From: Aphanomyces cochlioides
Taxonomy: Eukaryota > Oomycota > Saprolegniomycetes > Saprolegniales > Verrucalvaceae
DNA: 64,000 nt
Direction: 5' to 3'
Assembly: GCA_019828595.1 (NCBI GenBank)
Contig: JAHQRK010000001.1
Span: 1-64,000, forward strand
Shown here: positions 42,725 to 53,994 of the stretch, one piece after another
How positions within the stretch are numbered: the stretch's first letter is position 1
Layout of the letters: each line of letters opens with the position of its first letter
Program-made: the position numbers and the translations under genes
The notes under the pieces: model-generated
What the model was told of the DNA's origin: nothing
The model's input: the letters and a program-made list of their open reading frames with translations, nothing else
Database searches by the model: none

Positions 42725-44347
42725 GGAGTGATGAGATGCGAGGATGTTTGCAAAATGAAAACTGAGTCAAAAGCATACTGGAATATACGGTGCATGAAAT
42801 CTAGGAGCAACAATGCTACAGGTGAAGTTTGATGAGTAAAGCCTGACGTTGGCCGAAATCGGAATCAGTACCAGACGACGCACACCATACGTCCTTGATA
42901 AGAGAAATCTCATACAACATAGTGGTCCGTCCTACCTCTTTGGCACAGTTTGGCTGCATGTTGCACTTTTGGCACACGATTACTTCTTTCGCCAAAGGGG
43001 ATAGGTAGGTTTCGACTTCTGCCACGTTCCACACCTCAACTTTGAGGGAAATACCGGTAAAACATTGGCCAGCGGGTCAAGTCTCCAATCGATACCGTAT
43101 TGTCTTCAAGTTGTAATGGTGCAAACTCGATTTGGACGAAACAATCTATTAGTTCCACACTGTGCTCCCAAACGGCACTCGAGCGGTCTGAATGTAAATC
43201 ATATGCATCGCGTGTTGAGAAATACAAAAGGAGAGCTGCAGATAACAACTTTTGTTTTCCGTTTTTGGCTAATTTTCGCACTGAAGCACCTTTTCACACA
43301 GCAAAACAGCCAAATGATACGGATTGTCATCGCCGATTGCAACTACAAAAGCCCCAATGAGCTGTGCTGAATCGCCTGTTTGTTTCAAGTCCAATTTGCC
43401 CCCGACTCAAATGCACAGAATTTACTTGTCTAAAAGTCATTGCTGTCATAGAATTGACCAATTCTTGTGATATCTTCACTGCATGATGAGGGCATTTTCA
43501 ACAAAGCGATATTGCACTCATCTCCATTCCAGCTCATAGCAAACTCTGCCAACTCTTGGCTTTCAATGCTGGTATATAAATATCTGCAATTTTCTATGGA
43601 TTGTTGCTCTAAAAGTGCAGTCGTGGTGATTACTCGTGCGGTCGGCGATTATGCATTATGAAATTTTAGATTCGGAAGTTGCTGCATTATTCATCATGCT
43701 ACTAGTAGAAGAGACTGCACAAAATGCATCTGACAATTCGAATTTCTATCAACAATTGCTTGACACTGGCTCATGAGGTGCGGAATCCCAAGGTGAGTGA
43801 ATTGGTAGTGTCCGAAACAGGTCATATCCGGGTCAGGTCACACTTTTGGGTCACACTACAAAATTGAACATATCTCCATCACCAAGAAGAGTTAAAGCGC
43901 CAAACTTTGTCATTCTCTATTCCATGGATTCTAAAATCCGGATTTTTGTGGATTATCATTCGGGATTTTCAAACACACCGAACACGATTTTTTGGACTAA
44001 AATAGTCCAAATCCCCAAAAATCCGGAATAATCCACCAAACCGAACACGGCCTAAAGAATTCTTCCAGTGAATTAAGTGATATTTTCACGCATGACGAAG
44101 CGAAGCACTGAAAAGGCTGAACAGGCTAGTTGCGAACAAATTGAGCCCGATGGAGTCACCCGTGCGTGATCTCGACACCGTCTCTTCATTAGAGTAACCT
44201 CAGAATCACCAAGTGACCATTCGTCCAGCAACATTTTCAGCTGTGCACAAGTGAAGTGGCACAACTCGAAGAGCAGTAACGTTATCTTTGGCGGTGAACC
44301 ATCGATGCCTTTGGTCATTTTCGATTTTGCCAGCCTCCAACCACTCC
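42725..44347. other. Intergenic region between two divergent lyase copies
   Basis: No gene recognised. 43800-43913 (starting TAGTGTCCGAAACAGGTCAT) matches 50742-50869 upstream of the lyase at 51469. It is followed by a 132-bp AT-rich segment (43914-44045) with AATCCGGATTTTT and its complement and ending CCGAACACGGCCTAA, which looks like a small inserted element absent from the other promoter. Confidence 0.4.
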
Positions 44348-45563
44348 ATGAAGCTCTTCGCCTTCATCTCGGTCGTTTTTACCGTCGTCACTGAGTCTGT
44401 TCTTGGAGCCACTGCACCTGGTATTGCCGCTGGTGTCACCGGTGGCAGCTCGGCCACCCCTGTCTACCCCACGACCATCGCCCAACTCAAGACCTACTTG
44501 AGCGACTCGACGCCCCGTGTCATTGTCTCGAACAAAGGTTTCAATTTTCGTGGAACTGAAAGTACGAAGACAGAAACGGGATGCCAACCTGATTACACTC
44601 GAGCATGCATTGCCAAGAACAACGGCTACAACGGTCAAAATGTCATCATCGCAAGCTGGGGGGGATTCAACGGTACTGGTGGTTGCTCGAACGGACTGCC
44701 TGTCACGATCACATACGATCTCGCTGGCTACACGAACCCTCTCATCATCGCCTCCAACAAGACGCTCCGTGGTGAAGGTCTCAAGGGCGTCATCACTGGC
44801 AAGGGAATCCAGCTCAAAGGGGACAACATCATCATCCAAAACATCCACATCACCAACTTGAACCCATCCCTTGTCTGGGTGGTGATGCCATCCAAATTTT
44901 AACAACCGCGCTAGCAAGAAGATTTGGCTTGATCACATCAAGGTTTCCCTCATCGGTCGACAAATGATTGTGGCCAACGGGTATGGGGTTGACGGTCTAA
45001 CAATCTCCAACTCGGAATTCAGTGGTCTTACGTCGTGGTCGACCTCTTGCGATGGGCGCCACAACTGGACTTTCCTCTTTCACGACACCACTGTCAAGAT
45101 GTGTATGATCAACAACGTCGTGTCCCGTACGTCTGGTCGTTCGCCCAAGATGGGTGGCCCGAATGTGTACGCTCATATTGCCAACAACCACTGGTACGAC
45201 AACTCGGGGCATTCGTTCGACGGCTCGAATGGCGCGTATGTGTTGTCTGAAGCCAACTACTTTGAAAAGACGACCTTGCCAAGCACTGCCGACAAGACCG
45301 GCAACGTCATGTCGACGACGAATGCCAACAAGGCATTGTGCACGTTCACGTTGAAGCGTGCGTGCGTGCCTGATGTGTTTGTGTCGAGTGGCGCTTTCGT
45401 CGACACGGGGAGTGAAAGCGACGTAATCAGCCACATGAACGGGATCGCTACTACTTACACCCCAAAGGCAGCCACGGCGCTGTCAGTGTCCACGAAGAAT
45501 TTTGGGACTACCGATCTCTTGACACCTTCAGTTGAACCTTCAGTTGAGTTGATTTGGTTGTAA
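44348..45563 (+). pseudogene. Pectin lyase with a single frameshifted region (PL1)
   Basis: Start at ATG 44348 (MKLFAFISVVFTVVTESVLG, signal peptide). The first frame is good to [13 protein letters not shown] at 44880. There one G is missing from the GTCTGGGGTGG found in the intact copies, and a few bases after it differ. The second frame resumes with [61 protein letters not shown] and runs to a C-terminus extended by about 15 residues. All motifs except the VWGGDA region are preserved, so this is a recent pseudogene or a sequence error. Confidence 0.88.
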
Positions 45564-46055
45564 ATACATAGTCAATGATTTCTAATTCTTCTCTCTCGCG
45601 GTTAATCCTGATCCGCTGCGAGCAAATATTCACAAGTCCTACCAAGAGTGCGGGCGACACTCTAGCAGTCGTCATGCTTCCAGAGATTGACATCCAATCG
45701 AACCCCCTTCACTGGTCAAAACACCATTTACGCGCATGTACGCTGCGTTTCATATTGATGCTTCGACAGCGAAAGCACAACGTTGAGGTGCTGCTTCAAA
45801 GGAGCGTCAATTATCACGCAAGAGGCATTCAGAAGTTGATGGATCGCTAGTGTCATGCAGGGCGAAAGTCAGTCTCCTTTTCGTTGATCCTGGACATTGC
45901 GGTTTCACCAAAAACATGTAAACGAGAAGATTCCAAAGCTTTTCTAAGGATTCAACTCCAAAAGGAACCGGCAGGAAGAGATAAAAGGAGGGCCATCATT
46001 ACGTCATTACTCTTTCAACAAATCAAACTGTGATAACCAGAACATGAACAGGCAA
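45564..46055. other. Intergenic region between convergent lyase genes
   Basis: No gene recognised. 45970-46055 is the 3' flank of the next gene and recurs in inverse orientation at 50387-50475. Confidence 0.4.
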
Positions 46056-47228
46056 TTAGAGGTTGCTCGTGCCAAAGTTCACTGACGATTGCTTGAGCTT
46101 GCCAGCAGTCTTTGGCGTGTACGCAGTAGCGACGCCGTTCATGTGGTTCGGCACGTTGTTCTCATTCGTGTTCGTGAAGGCACCACTCGAGGCAAACACG
46201 TCAGGCACACACGAGCGCTTCAAGTAGGATGAGCAAGATCCCTTGTTGGCATTCGTCGTCGACATGACGTTGGCAGCCTTGGCCACCAAGTTGGGCAGCA
46301 CTGTCTTTTCAAAGTAGTTGCCTTCCGACAACACATACGCGCCTTCGGCACCTTCGAACGAATGGCCAGAGTTGTCGAACCAGTGGTTGTTGGCAATGTG
46401 CGCGTACACAGTCGAGCCGCTCATCTTGGGCGAACGACCAGAAGTGTGATGGACGAGGTTGTTGACGAAGCTCATCTTGACGTTGCCGTAAAAGATAAAC
46501 GACCAGTAGTGGCGGCCATCACAAGTAGCGGACCAAGACGTTTGGCCGTTGAACTCCGAGTTGGAGATCGTGAGGCTCTCGACACCAGCAGCGTTGGTCG
46601 TGAACATTTGGCGACCGACAAGCGACACCTTGACGTGGTCGATCCAGATCTTCTTCATGGCGCGGTTGTTGACGCCTTGGAGGTAGAAGGCATCGCCACC
46701 CCAGACATATTGAGGGTTCAAGTTGGTGATGTGGATGTTTTGGATGATGATGTTGTCGCCGTTGAGCCAGAGACCCTTGCCGATGATGACACCCTTGAGA
46801 CCTTCGCCTTTGAGCGTCTTGTTGGAGGTAACGACGAGTGGGTTCTTGGTGCCAGCCAGATCATACGTGACCGAGACTGGCTGTCCGTTGGAGCACCCGC
46901 CAGTGTTGGCCATGCCACCGCTTTGAAGAATGACATCTTGGCTCTTGTAGCCGTTGTTCTTGGCGATACATTCGCGCATGAAGTCCGGTCTGCATCCCGT
47001 TTCCGTCTTGGTGCCTTCGGAGCCTCGGAAATCGAACGATTTGTTCAAGATGATCACGCGAGGATTCGAGTCGCTCAAGTAGGATTTGAGTTGGGCGATC
47101 GTCGTGGGGTACACTGGGGTGGCCGATCCACCACCAGTGACACCAGCGGCAAGACCAGGAGCAGAAGCGCCAAGGATAGAGTCGGTCGCAACAGTGAAGA
47201 TGACAGCAATAAAGGCGAAGATCTTCAT
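46056..47228 (-). CDS. Secreted pectin lyase, family PL1
   Basis: 390 residues on the minus strand; intronless. Residues 1-337 agree with the gene at 22390-23562, including the signal peptide, WIDH (195-198), CDGRHYW and SGRSPK. The last 53 residues differ ([27 protein letters not shown] against [27 protein letters not shown]). The switch falls exactly at the end of the inverted repeat arm, so one of the two genes is a recombinant. The C-terminal type here matches the fragment at 50098-50386. Confidence 0.92.
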   Translation of the reverse strand: MKIFAFIAVIFTVATDSILGASAPGLAAGVTGGGSATPVYPTTIAQLKSYLSDSNPRVIILNKSFDFRGSEGTKTETGCRPDFMRECIAKNNGYKSQDVILQSGGMANTGGCSNGQPVSVTYDLAGTKNPLVVTSNKTLKGEGLKGVIIGKGLWLNGDNIIIQNIHITNLNPQYVWGGDAFYLQGVNNRAMKKIWIDHVKVSLVGRQMFTTNAAGVESLTISNSEFNGQTSWSATCDGRHYWSFIFYGNVKMSFVNNLVHHTSGRSPKMSGSTVYAHIANNHWFDNSGHSFEGAEGAYVLSEGNYFEKTVLPNLVAKAANVMSTTNANKGSCSSYLKRSCVPDVFASSGAFTNTNENNVPNHMNGVATAYTPKTAGKLKQSSVNFGTSNL

Positions 47229-48987
47229 AGTGTTGTGGCGAAGATGGAAAATTGCAGAATGGTTCGTTAAGCAGACACTACACCGGCAGTATCCAGAATC
47301 GAATGTTGCATAATGCCTTCATGAAAGAGCAGGACATCGTCGCTCCTTGGAATAATGCGATACGATTGGCGTATATCTCAGCACAGCAACGTAATACGTT
47401 CCATGTAAAAAAGCATCAGGGCTGCATGGGTCAGTCGATGAGTCCAACCTGTTGGCCTTTGTCTCCGACGAACATCGCAAAGACATGGCGGAAAGTTTAT
47501 CAACACTAAGCTGTCTAGTCCCCAGAAAGCTGAAAATCTTGCAAAATATGAGTGCTACCCCGATTGAGTGACTCTGAAAATTGCTCGTTCCAACGCTGTC
47601 TTGCAACTTTGATTCATTTGTTTGGAAACCATCTGGGAGACACTCTCACTGCCTGTATCTTTTGTAGCGATACGCAACGGCAACACCTTGTCTCAAGTCC
47701 ACAGGACCAGATTTTCGAGTTTGGTTCTAACAAGCGGAACAATTTACAGTAGTTGAACCAGTTTTGTTTTGCACTGTGGAATTGGGATGCAATCCTCTTG
47801 CATCAAGAAATCTATGACATTTGGCGACCTGTAGCTTGGTTTCGATTCATTATTCGGCATATGGAGTACTGTCGCATTCCAGTCTACTCCCAGAAACGGG
47901 CAATCCCCGGATGACGTCTTTTATTAACGAGTCGAATGGGAGTTCGTGCTTTGGAGACTTCGATAGACAGCTACTAGTTTGTTGCATCTCCTTCAGTATG
48001 GTACTGGCTTGAAAAGGATTTTGAGCAACAGAAAAGTGGTTTGGAGACGATCGCAGAGTTAGACCAGAAAGCTAGTTTCGTTGGTAACACCAGTCATAAG
48101 CAGTAACATTCAGCTTATAGAAGAAGTTAGCAATCATGAACCCTTTCATTTGAGGGATATCCTAAAATGAAGAGCTGGGGAAAGTTTGAGGTGCAGAGGG
48201 GTCTTGAGGATATCTGATGCTAACCTTGTTGATTCTACAATATCGAGGGATTCAGCGTTTCAACCTCTATTCTCCTTGAAGTGTACTAATACACCTCGGA
48301 TGTTAGCGACCTCAAGTAATCGGGACCAGGCCACAACAAACAGCATGTACACCCGAGTTGCTCTGCTTAATTTCAACAACATGTGCTGCACAAAGTCCCA
48401 CGTCGACGTTCGGAATCTACCAACTTGGCCGTTCGATGCCAATGGAGCTTTCAAAAGGAGGACTTGCAATGTTATGCGGAGCGAAATGCAGTCGAACGAT
48501 GCCATTTCAGCAACTTCACACATCTCCGATGATGAGCTTTTATCTTGGTTTTCCCAGATCAGCTTGAAATTGTCATCCATGCTGCTTCCCAATCGCATTC
48601 TGAAAAGGAGACGAGCATGTACCGATGGCTTTTCATCTTGCAAGTTTAACAAATTTTGTTCGACATACCATATGAGAGTGGAAGATTTCCAGTGTCAGGA
48701 AATCCTGTTTTACAGTGTGCTAATGGAATTTGTCCGGCCCCTATTGCTTGAGAGTTTCCAGCCGAAGGACGCAAGAGAAGTGGCCTGACAGTGACTGTAT
48801 TAGCGGCAAACTATCGCAATATCGAAGTCAGGATCGTCATTATCTTTGAAAAGCTTCAAAGGGGCCACCGATGTTGCCAACAAGAGTAGGAACTGGAGAG
48901 TGATCTGCCATTTCACACCCAGTACATCACCAGCAACCCTGACGCATAGGCAAAAATATGAAAATTACGCCAGAGCTTCATTTTGAT
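46231..48987. repeat. Right arm of 2,757-bp inverted repeat
   Basis: Reverse complement of 20631-23387 with equal length. Differences noticed include a Tyr/Phe change in the conserved upstream frame. The sharp inner end lies in the lyase coding sequence. Confidence 0.9.
47229..48180. other. Upstream sequence of pectin lyase inside inverted repeat
   Basis: Same sequence as 21430-22389 inverted. It presumably contains the lyase promoter. No conserved gene was recognised; the short frames in it occur in both arms only because of the duplication. Confidence 0.45.
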
Positions 48988-50097
48988 GCTGTCGCCTACT
49001 TCGCTTCGTCAGGTTGTTCGTTCTACTGCTCTGAATGTTATCGCTCATTTTTGCTGCCTAAGAAGCAATGCTGCAACTGAAAATTCGATACCAAGAAAGA
49101 ACATTTCTACACTTCGATGTAAGCTCAGGAAGGTAATTTTGATATAATATTGAGTCAGAAGCATCAAGATGATCATATTAAGCATCAGCTGCTCATCCTA
49201 TAAAGCCTGGAGCCCAAGAAAAGTGTTTAAGAAAAACGCTTAAATTCTATAACATCCTCTTTAAAACAATATATTTTCATACTAAAATCAAGTTGAATTA
49301 TCAGACTTCCAATCATTTCGGAGTAGTACGATGTAAGATCAGTCGTTCCACCGTGTGCAACAGAACGGCATGTTGCCAACGCAGAGTTGCCAACTCAGCT
49401 TGAATCCTAACGCAGAGTTGCCGATCGAGAAGTCGTCCTTGGGTGCGGCAAAGTTCTTTTCTGGAGCTTGTAGAGTCCCGTGAGAGAACTACGAGGGGTG
49501 GACTGATCTCAAGTTACCTCAGCGATTGAATACATGGTGCTGCTGACGAGGTACTGGGTGTGAAATGGCAGATCACTCTCCAGTTCCTACTCTTGTTGGC
49601 AACATCGATGGCACGTTTGAAGCTTTTCAAAGATAATGACGATCCTGACTTCGATATTGCGATAGTTTGCCGCTAATACAGTCACTGTCAGGCCACTTCT
49701 CTTGCGTCCTTCGGCTGGAAACTCTCAAGCAATAGGGGCCGGACATATTCCATTAGCACACTGTAAAACAGGATTTCCTGACACTGGAAATCTTCCACTC
49801 TCATATGGTATGTCGAACAAAATTTGTTAAACTTGCAAGATGAAAAGCCATCGGTACATGCTCGTCTCCTTTTCAGAATGCGATTGGGAAGCAGCATGGA
49901 TGACAATTTCAAGCTGATCTGGGAAAACCAAGATAAAAGCTCATCATCGGAGATGTGTGAAGTTGCTGAAATGGCATCGTTCGACTGCATTTCGCTCCGC
50001 ATAACATCCTTTTGAAAGCTCCAGAACTTGGCAAGGCGTCCGGATAAGGAACGAAACCATCCGACTTCCAACACAACAACCATACGACAACTCTGGT
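48181..50097. other. Uncharacterised repeat copies in inverted arrangement
   Basis: 48181-48987 is the arm sequence. 48981-49620 matches, inverted, 52905-53287 plus 59923-60190, which together flank the Harbinger-like insertion there. 49556-50020 repeats 20690-21150 in the forward direction and then ends abruptly. A direct repeat of CAACGCAGAGTTGCC occurs at 49376 and 49409. No gene recognised. Confidence 0.5.
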
Positions 50098-50386
50098 TCG
50101 AAGGTGCCGAAGGCGCGTATGTGTTGTCGGAAGGCAACTACTTTGAATAGACAGTGCTGCCCAACTTGGTGGCTAAGGCTGCCAACGTCATGTCGACGAC
50201 GAATGCCAACAAGGGATCTTGCTCATCCTACTTGAAGCGCTCGTGTGTGCCTGACGTGTTTGTCTCGAGTGGTGCCTTCACGAACACGAATGAGAACAAC
50301 GTGCCGAACCACATACTGCGTACACGCCAAAGGCTGCTGGCAAGCTCAAGCAATCGTTAGTGAACTTTGGCACGAGCAACCTCTAA
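50098..50386 (+). pseudogene. 3' fragment of a pectin lyase
   Basis: Begins in [16 protein letters not shown] followed by a TAG, then continues with [38 protein letters not shown] and, after a small deletion near 50311, the terminal sequence ending TSNL. It is nearly identical to the 3' end of the gene at 46056-47228 and shares its downstream flank. Together with the repeat at 49556-50020 it is a repeat-plus-lyase unit with about 2 kb deleted. Confidence 0.85.
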
Positions 50387-51468
50387 TTGCCTGTTCATGT
50401 TCTGGTTATCACAGTTTGATTTGTTGAAAGAGTAATGTCGTAATGAGGGCCCTCCTTTTATCTCTTCCTGCCGCTGTTGCATGGTCACTGTTTATATTAC
50501 CCACTCTTGTGTAATCCGATGCACTCAGTTTGTGTCACGAATCACAGTAGTGAACCAAAACAGCCTGGAAATCAAGCGAAGAACAAGAGCTAGAACAAGT
50601 ACGTTGCAGACATGGTTGGCTTGTGTATGTACGAGATCGTCGACATTTCTCATTGACTTCGAGAAAACCCGTCCTGTTTTATGCTAAGAACTCACAAATT
50701 GTGAGTTCTGACACTACCATTGTGAGTCACAATGGTACTGTCCGAAACATGTCATATCCGGGTCAGGTCAGACTTTTGGGTCACACTACAAAGTTTGAAC
50801 ATATCTCCATCACCAGGAAGAGTTAAAGCGCCATACTTTGTCATTCTCTAGCAGGCCACATCAGGGTGGCGGCACGGCCTTACGGCCTACCTGCCGCCTT
50901 ACCCGATGAGAGAAAATATAAAGAAACCCCTTTTTGGTGCGGACTCCCTCCTCCGAGTCATCCGCCTGCAGAAAATTGCGCTCACCGCAGCGAAGCGGAG
51001 GTCGAGTGAAAAAATTTCTGGGCGGATGTCTGACGTCGTCCGCGCAGTTTAAGGCTTCGCAATTGCTGCTCGAATGAGAAAAACCTAAAATCTGATCAGA
51101 AATTTGAATAAAACCATGAGAAAAACCAATAAAAACCTGTGACCTGCACCCGTGACCTGACCCGACCTGACCTGTAAAGGATTCTTCCCTCACAATGACC
51201 GGATGTCCATCGCCCACGTGAAGATCTGCAGTTGTTTGTCGTCTGACTGTGGGAGATATGACAATTACTAATGCACCCATTCAGGACTTTGGGTATCAAA
51301 TGGAACATCCATGATCGAAAACCCTCCAAGTGGATTTTGCTGTCCTGCCTTTCCACTTGCGATTGGCAACATGGAGTACACACGTGGGTTCTCTCTGGCA
51401 TGTTGTCGACTACACCAACGATCATTTTCCAATTCGCCCTCTTCTCATCGCATCCTCCCATCCTTCCC
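50387..51468. other. Intergenic region upstream of pectin lyase
   Basis: 50387-50475 is the duplicated 3' flank. 50742-50869 matches 43800-43913. The remainder, apart from the GC-rich insert annotated below, is probably the promoter and 5' leader of the lyase at 51469. Confidence 0.45.
50870..51176. mobile_element. Candidate small insertion with GC-rich terminal hairpin
   Basis: About 307 bp that differ from the homologous promoter upstream of the lyase at 44348. One end has GGTGGCGGCACGGCCTTACG..., able to form GGCGGCA/TGCCGCC with a nested GGCC/GGCC hairpin. The other end is a run of ACCTGACCCGACCTGACCTG. On the reverse strand it would start TCAGGTC and end in a hairpin followed by GCCTGCTAG, loosely like a Helitron, but the flanking base does not fit the A/T insertion rule. 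Class unknown. Confidence 0.35.
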
Positions 51469-52644
51469 ATGAAGATCTTTGCCTTCGTCGCAGTCATTTT
51501 CACCGTGGCCACCGAGTCGGTTCTTGGGGCCACTGCGCCTGGTCTCGCCGCTGGTGTTACTGGCGGTGGCTCTGCCGCCCCTGTGTACCCCACGACCATC
51601 GATCAACTCAAGTCTTACTTGAGTGACTCAACGCCTCGCGTGGTCGTCTTGAACAAATCCTTCGACTTCCGTGGCACTGAAAAGTTCACGACAGAGAAGG
51701 GATGCCGGGCCCTATTCAGTCAGCAATGCCTTGCCAAGCACAATGGCTTCATGAGCCAAGACACGATTCTCCGAAACGGAGACATGATCAATACTGGCGG
51801 ATGCGGACAGGGAGGAATTCCCGTTTCAGTCACGTATGACAATGCTGCTGTCAAGAGCCGACTCGTTGTCGCCTCCAACAAGACGCTCCGTGGCGAAGGT
51901 CTCAAGGGTGTCATCATCGGTAAGGGTCTCTGGCTCTTGGGAGACAACATCATCATCCAAAACATCCACATCACCAACTTGAACCCTCAATACGTCTGGG
52001 GTGGCGATGCGTTCTACATCCAAGGCATCAACAACCGTGCCATGAAGAAGATCTGGATCGACCACGTCAAAGTGTCGCTCGTGGGTCGTCAAATGCTCGC
52101 CGTCAATACTGGCGGCGTCGAAAGCCTCACGGTGTCCAACTCGGAGTTCGACGGCCAAACCAACTGGTCCGAGTCCTGCGATGGCCGCCACTACTGGACG
52201 TTCCTTCTCCACGACCATGTCAAGATGAGCTTTGTCAACAACCTCGTGCACCACACGTCGGGTCGTTCCCCCAAGATGGGTGGCTCCAATGTGTTCGTGC
52301 ACATCGCCAACAACCACTGGTTGAGCAACTCGCAGCATTCCTTCGAGGGCTCGAATGGGACGTATGCGCTGTCGGAAGGCAACTACTTTGAAGACACGTT
52401 CCTGCCAAACTTGGTCGACAAGACGGCCAATGTCATGTCGACGACGAGTGCCAACAAGGGATCGTGCTCGTCACCTTTGAAGCGTGCGTGTGTGCCAGAC
52501 GCCTTTCAATCGAGTGGCGCCTTTGTCAACACGAATGAGAACAACGTGCCAAGCCACATGAACGGCATCGCGACCGCGTATACGCCAAAGGCTGCAGCGA
52601 AGCTCACGAAATCGACGGCAAACTTTGGGATTGGCAATCTCTAA
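51469..52644 (+). CDS. Secreted pectin lyase, family PL1
   Basis: 391 residues from ATG 51469 ([20 protein letters not shown], signal peptide); the frame is open upstream for 66 codons but the alignment to paralogues fixes this start. Motifs: [80 protein letters not shown] and [13 protein letters not shown]. It differs from the other two intact copies across its whole length (for example [17 protein letters not shown]), so it is an older paralogue and the best sign that the family diversified before the recent inverted duplication. Confidence 0.92.
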   Translation: MKIFAFVAVIFTVATESVLGATAPGLAAGVTGGGSAAPVYPTTIDQLKSYLSDSTPRVVVLNKSFDFRGTEKFTTEKGCRALFSQQCLAKHNGFMSQDTILRNGDMINTGGCGQGGIPVSVTYDNAAVKSRLVVASNKTLRGEGLKGVIIGKGLWLLGDNIIIQNIHITNLNPQYVWGGDAFYIQGINNRAMKKIWIDHVKVSLVGRQMLAVNTGGVESLTVSNSEFDGQTNWSESCDGRHYWTFLLHDHVKMSFVNNLVHHTSGRSPKMGGSNVFVHIANNHWLSNSQHSFEGSNGTYALSEGNYFEDTFLPNLVDKTANVMSTTSANKGSCSSPLKRACVPDAFQSSGAFVNTNENNVPSHMNGIATAYTPKAAAKLTKSTANFGIGNL

Positions 52645-53287
52645 ATGAGTTAATAATTTGTATGTGCATTTTTATCTCAGTTGATTTTTAGTGCATGAAT
52701 CTGCTCAGGGGTAAATGCCATGAGTAATACCGCCTCCTGGTAGGAGCAGACTTGTCGCTTTTGGGTGCAAAACAGTGAGTGAATCGTCGTCAAGCGCGTT
52801 TATTCCAACTCACGTCCGTCCACTTTGAACATAGTCAATGCTGTTGAGAGTCGACGCTGTTCATCGTGAAAGAACCCTAACTACTCGGTCAGATTAAGCT
52901 CAGGGATAGTAGGAACTGGAGAGTGATCTGCCATTTCACACTCAGTACCTCGTCAGTCAATCGCTGAGGTAACTTGAGATCAGTCCACCCCTCGTAGTTC
53001 TCTCATGGGACTCAGCACTCTACAAGCTCCAGAAAAAGAACTTTGCCGCACCCAAGGACGACTTCTCGATCGGCAACTCGGATTCAAGCTGCGTTGGCAA
53101 CTCTGCGTTGGGATTCAAGCTGCGTTGGCATCATGCCGTTCTGTTGCACAATGTGGGTATGGAACGACTGATCTTACATCGTACTACTCCGAAATGATTG
53201 GAAGTCTGATAATTCAACTTGATTTTAGTATGAAACTATATTGTTTTAAAGAGGTTGTTATAGAATTTAAGAGTTTTTCTTAGATAA
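52645..53287. other. Downstream spacer and uncharacterised repeat copy
   Basis: 52905-53287 is an inverted copy of 49230-49620. A 20-bp word, GGATTCAAGCTGCGTTGGCA, occurs twice near 53080 and 53111. The copy is interrupted at 53285-53287 (TAA) by the Harbinger-like element and resumes at 59923. Confidence 0.5.
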
Positions 53288-53828
53288 GGGCGGGTCTGGA
53301 TGCCATCAAAAACGGCATAAAAATGCCAAAAAATGCCATAATTCGAAATATGCAATAATTTTCAATTTTGACTGTCTGGATGCCACCTTTTCAAAGAATT
53401 TTTTGTCACAATTTTCTGCAGTTTTGGCCAAATTATGCCATAAAAAATTGACCAAATTGGTCTATTTTATTTATGACATATTTTCGTCATGAACGCACTG
53501 ATCGAGTCAAGCTTGAGATTCAGCTTGTCATCTCCACAAAAATACACGCACAAACTACAGAAAAACCTGCTAGTTTAAACACCTCGGATAGCTAAACGTC
53601 TTTCGAACTGAACAGGTTTTCAATCCACGGACAGATCCACCATATATGTCGACCCTGATAGATTGAACAAAAACCTCTCATGCTAAACGAAGTAATTTGA
53701 TCAAATATGAGTTGTACAACGTAACGTCAGAACACATCGTTGGTTAGCCACACGTTGTTAGTCTTGGTGGAAGGATGGTCGACTTGGGCATGGAAGACAA
53801 AGTCACCATGCTGAAGATGATCGATGAA

Positions 53829-53990
53829 TGTTAAATTGTGTATCTCTCCCATGGTATGGACATCTCAAGTGATATGGATATTTGACAGGTGTTCTGTATT
53901 CATTCTACATATTTCTCTCTACCTTGCTCTCTGCCAAGCTAGCTAGTCTAACTTGTAATTCACTTCCTGATTTTCCTCTTGTTTGTGAAA
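53829..53990 (+). repeat. 5' LTR of Copia element
   Basis: Starts TGTTAAATTGTG, ends TTGTTTGTGAAA. It differs from the 3' LTR by T for G at one position (ATTTTCC against ATTGTCC). Confidence 0.93.
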
Positions 53991-53994
53991 GGTT

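Noticed and set aside
50870..51176. Assignment of the GC-rich insert to Helitrons
   Set aside because: The TC start and hairpin plus CTAG end are suggestive, but the base after CTAG is A instead of T and no second copy is available in the window.
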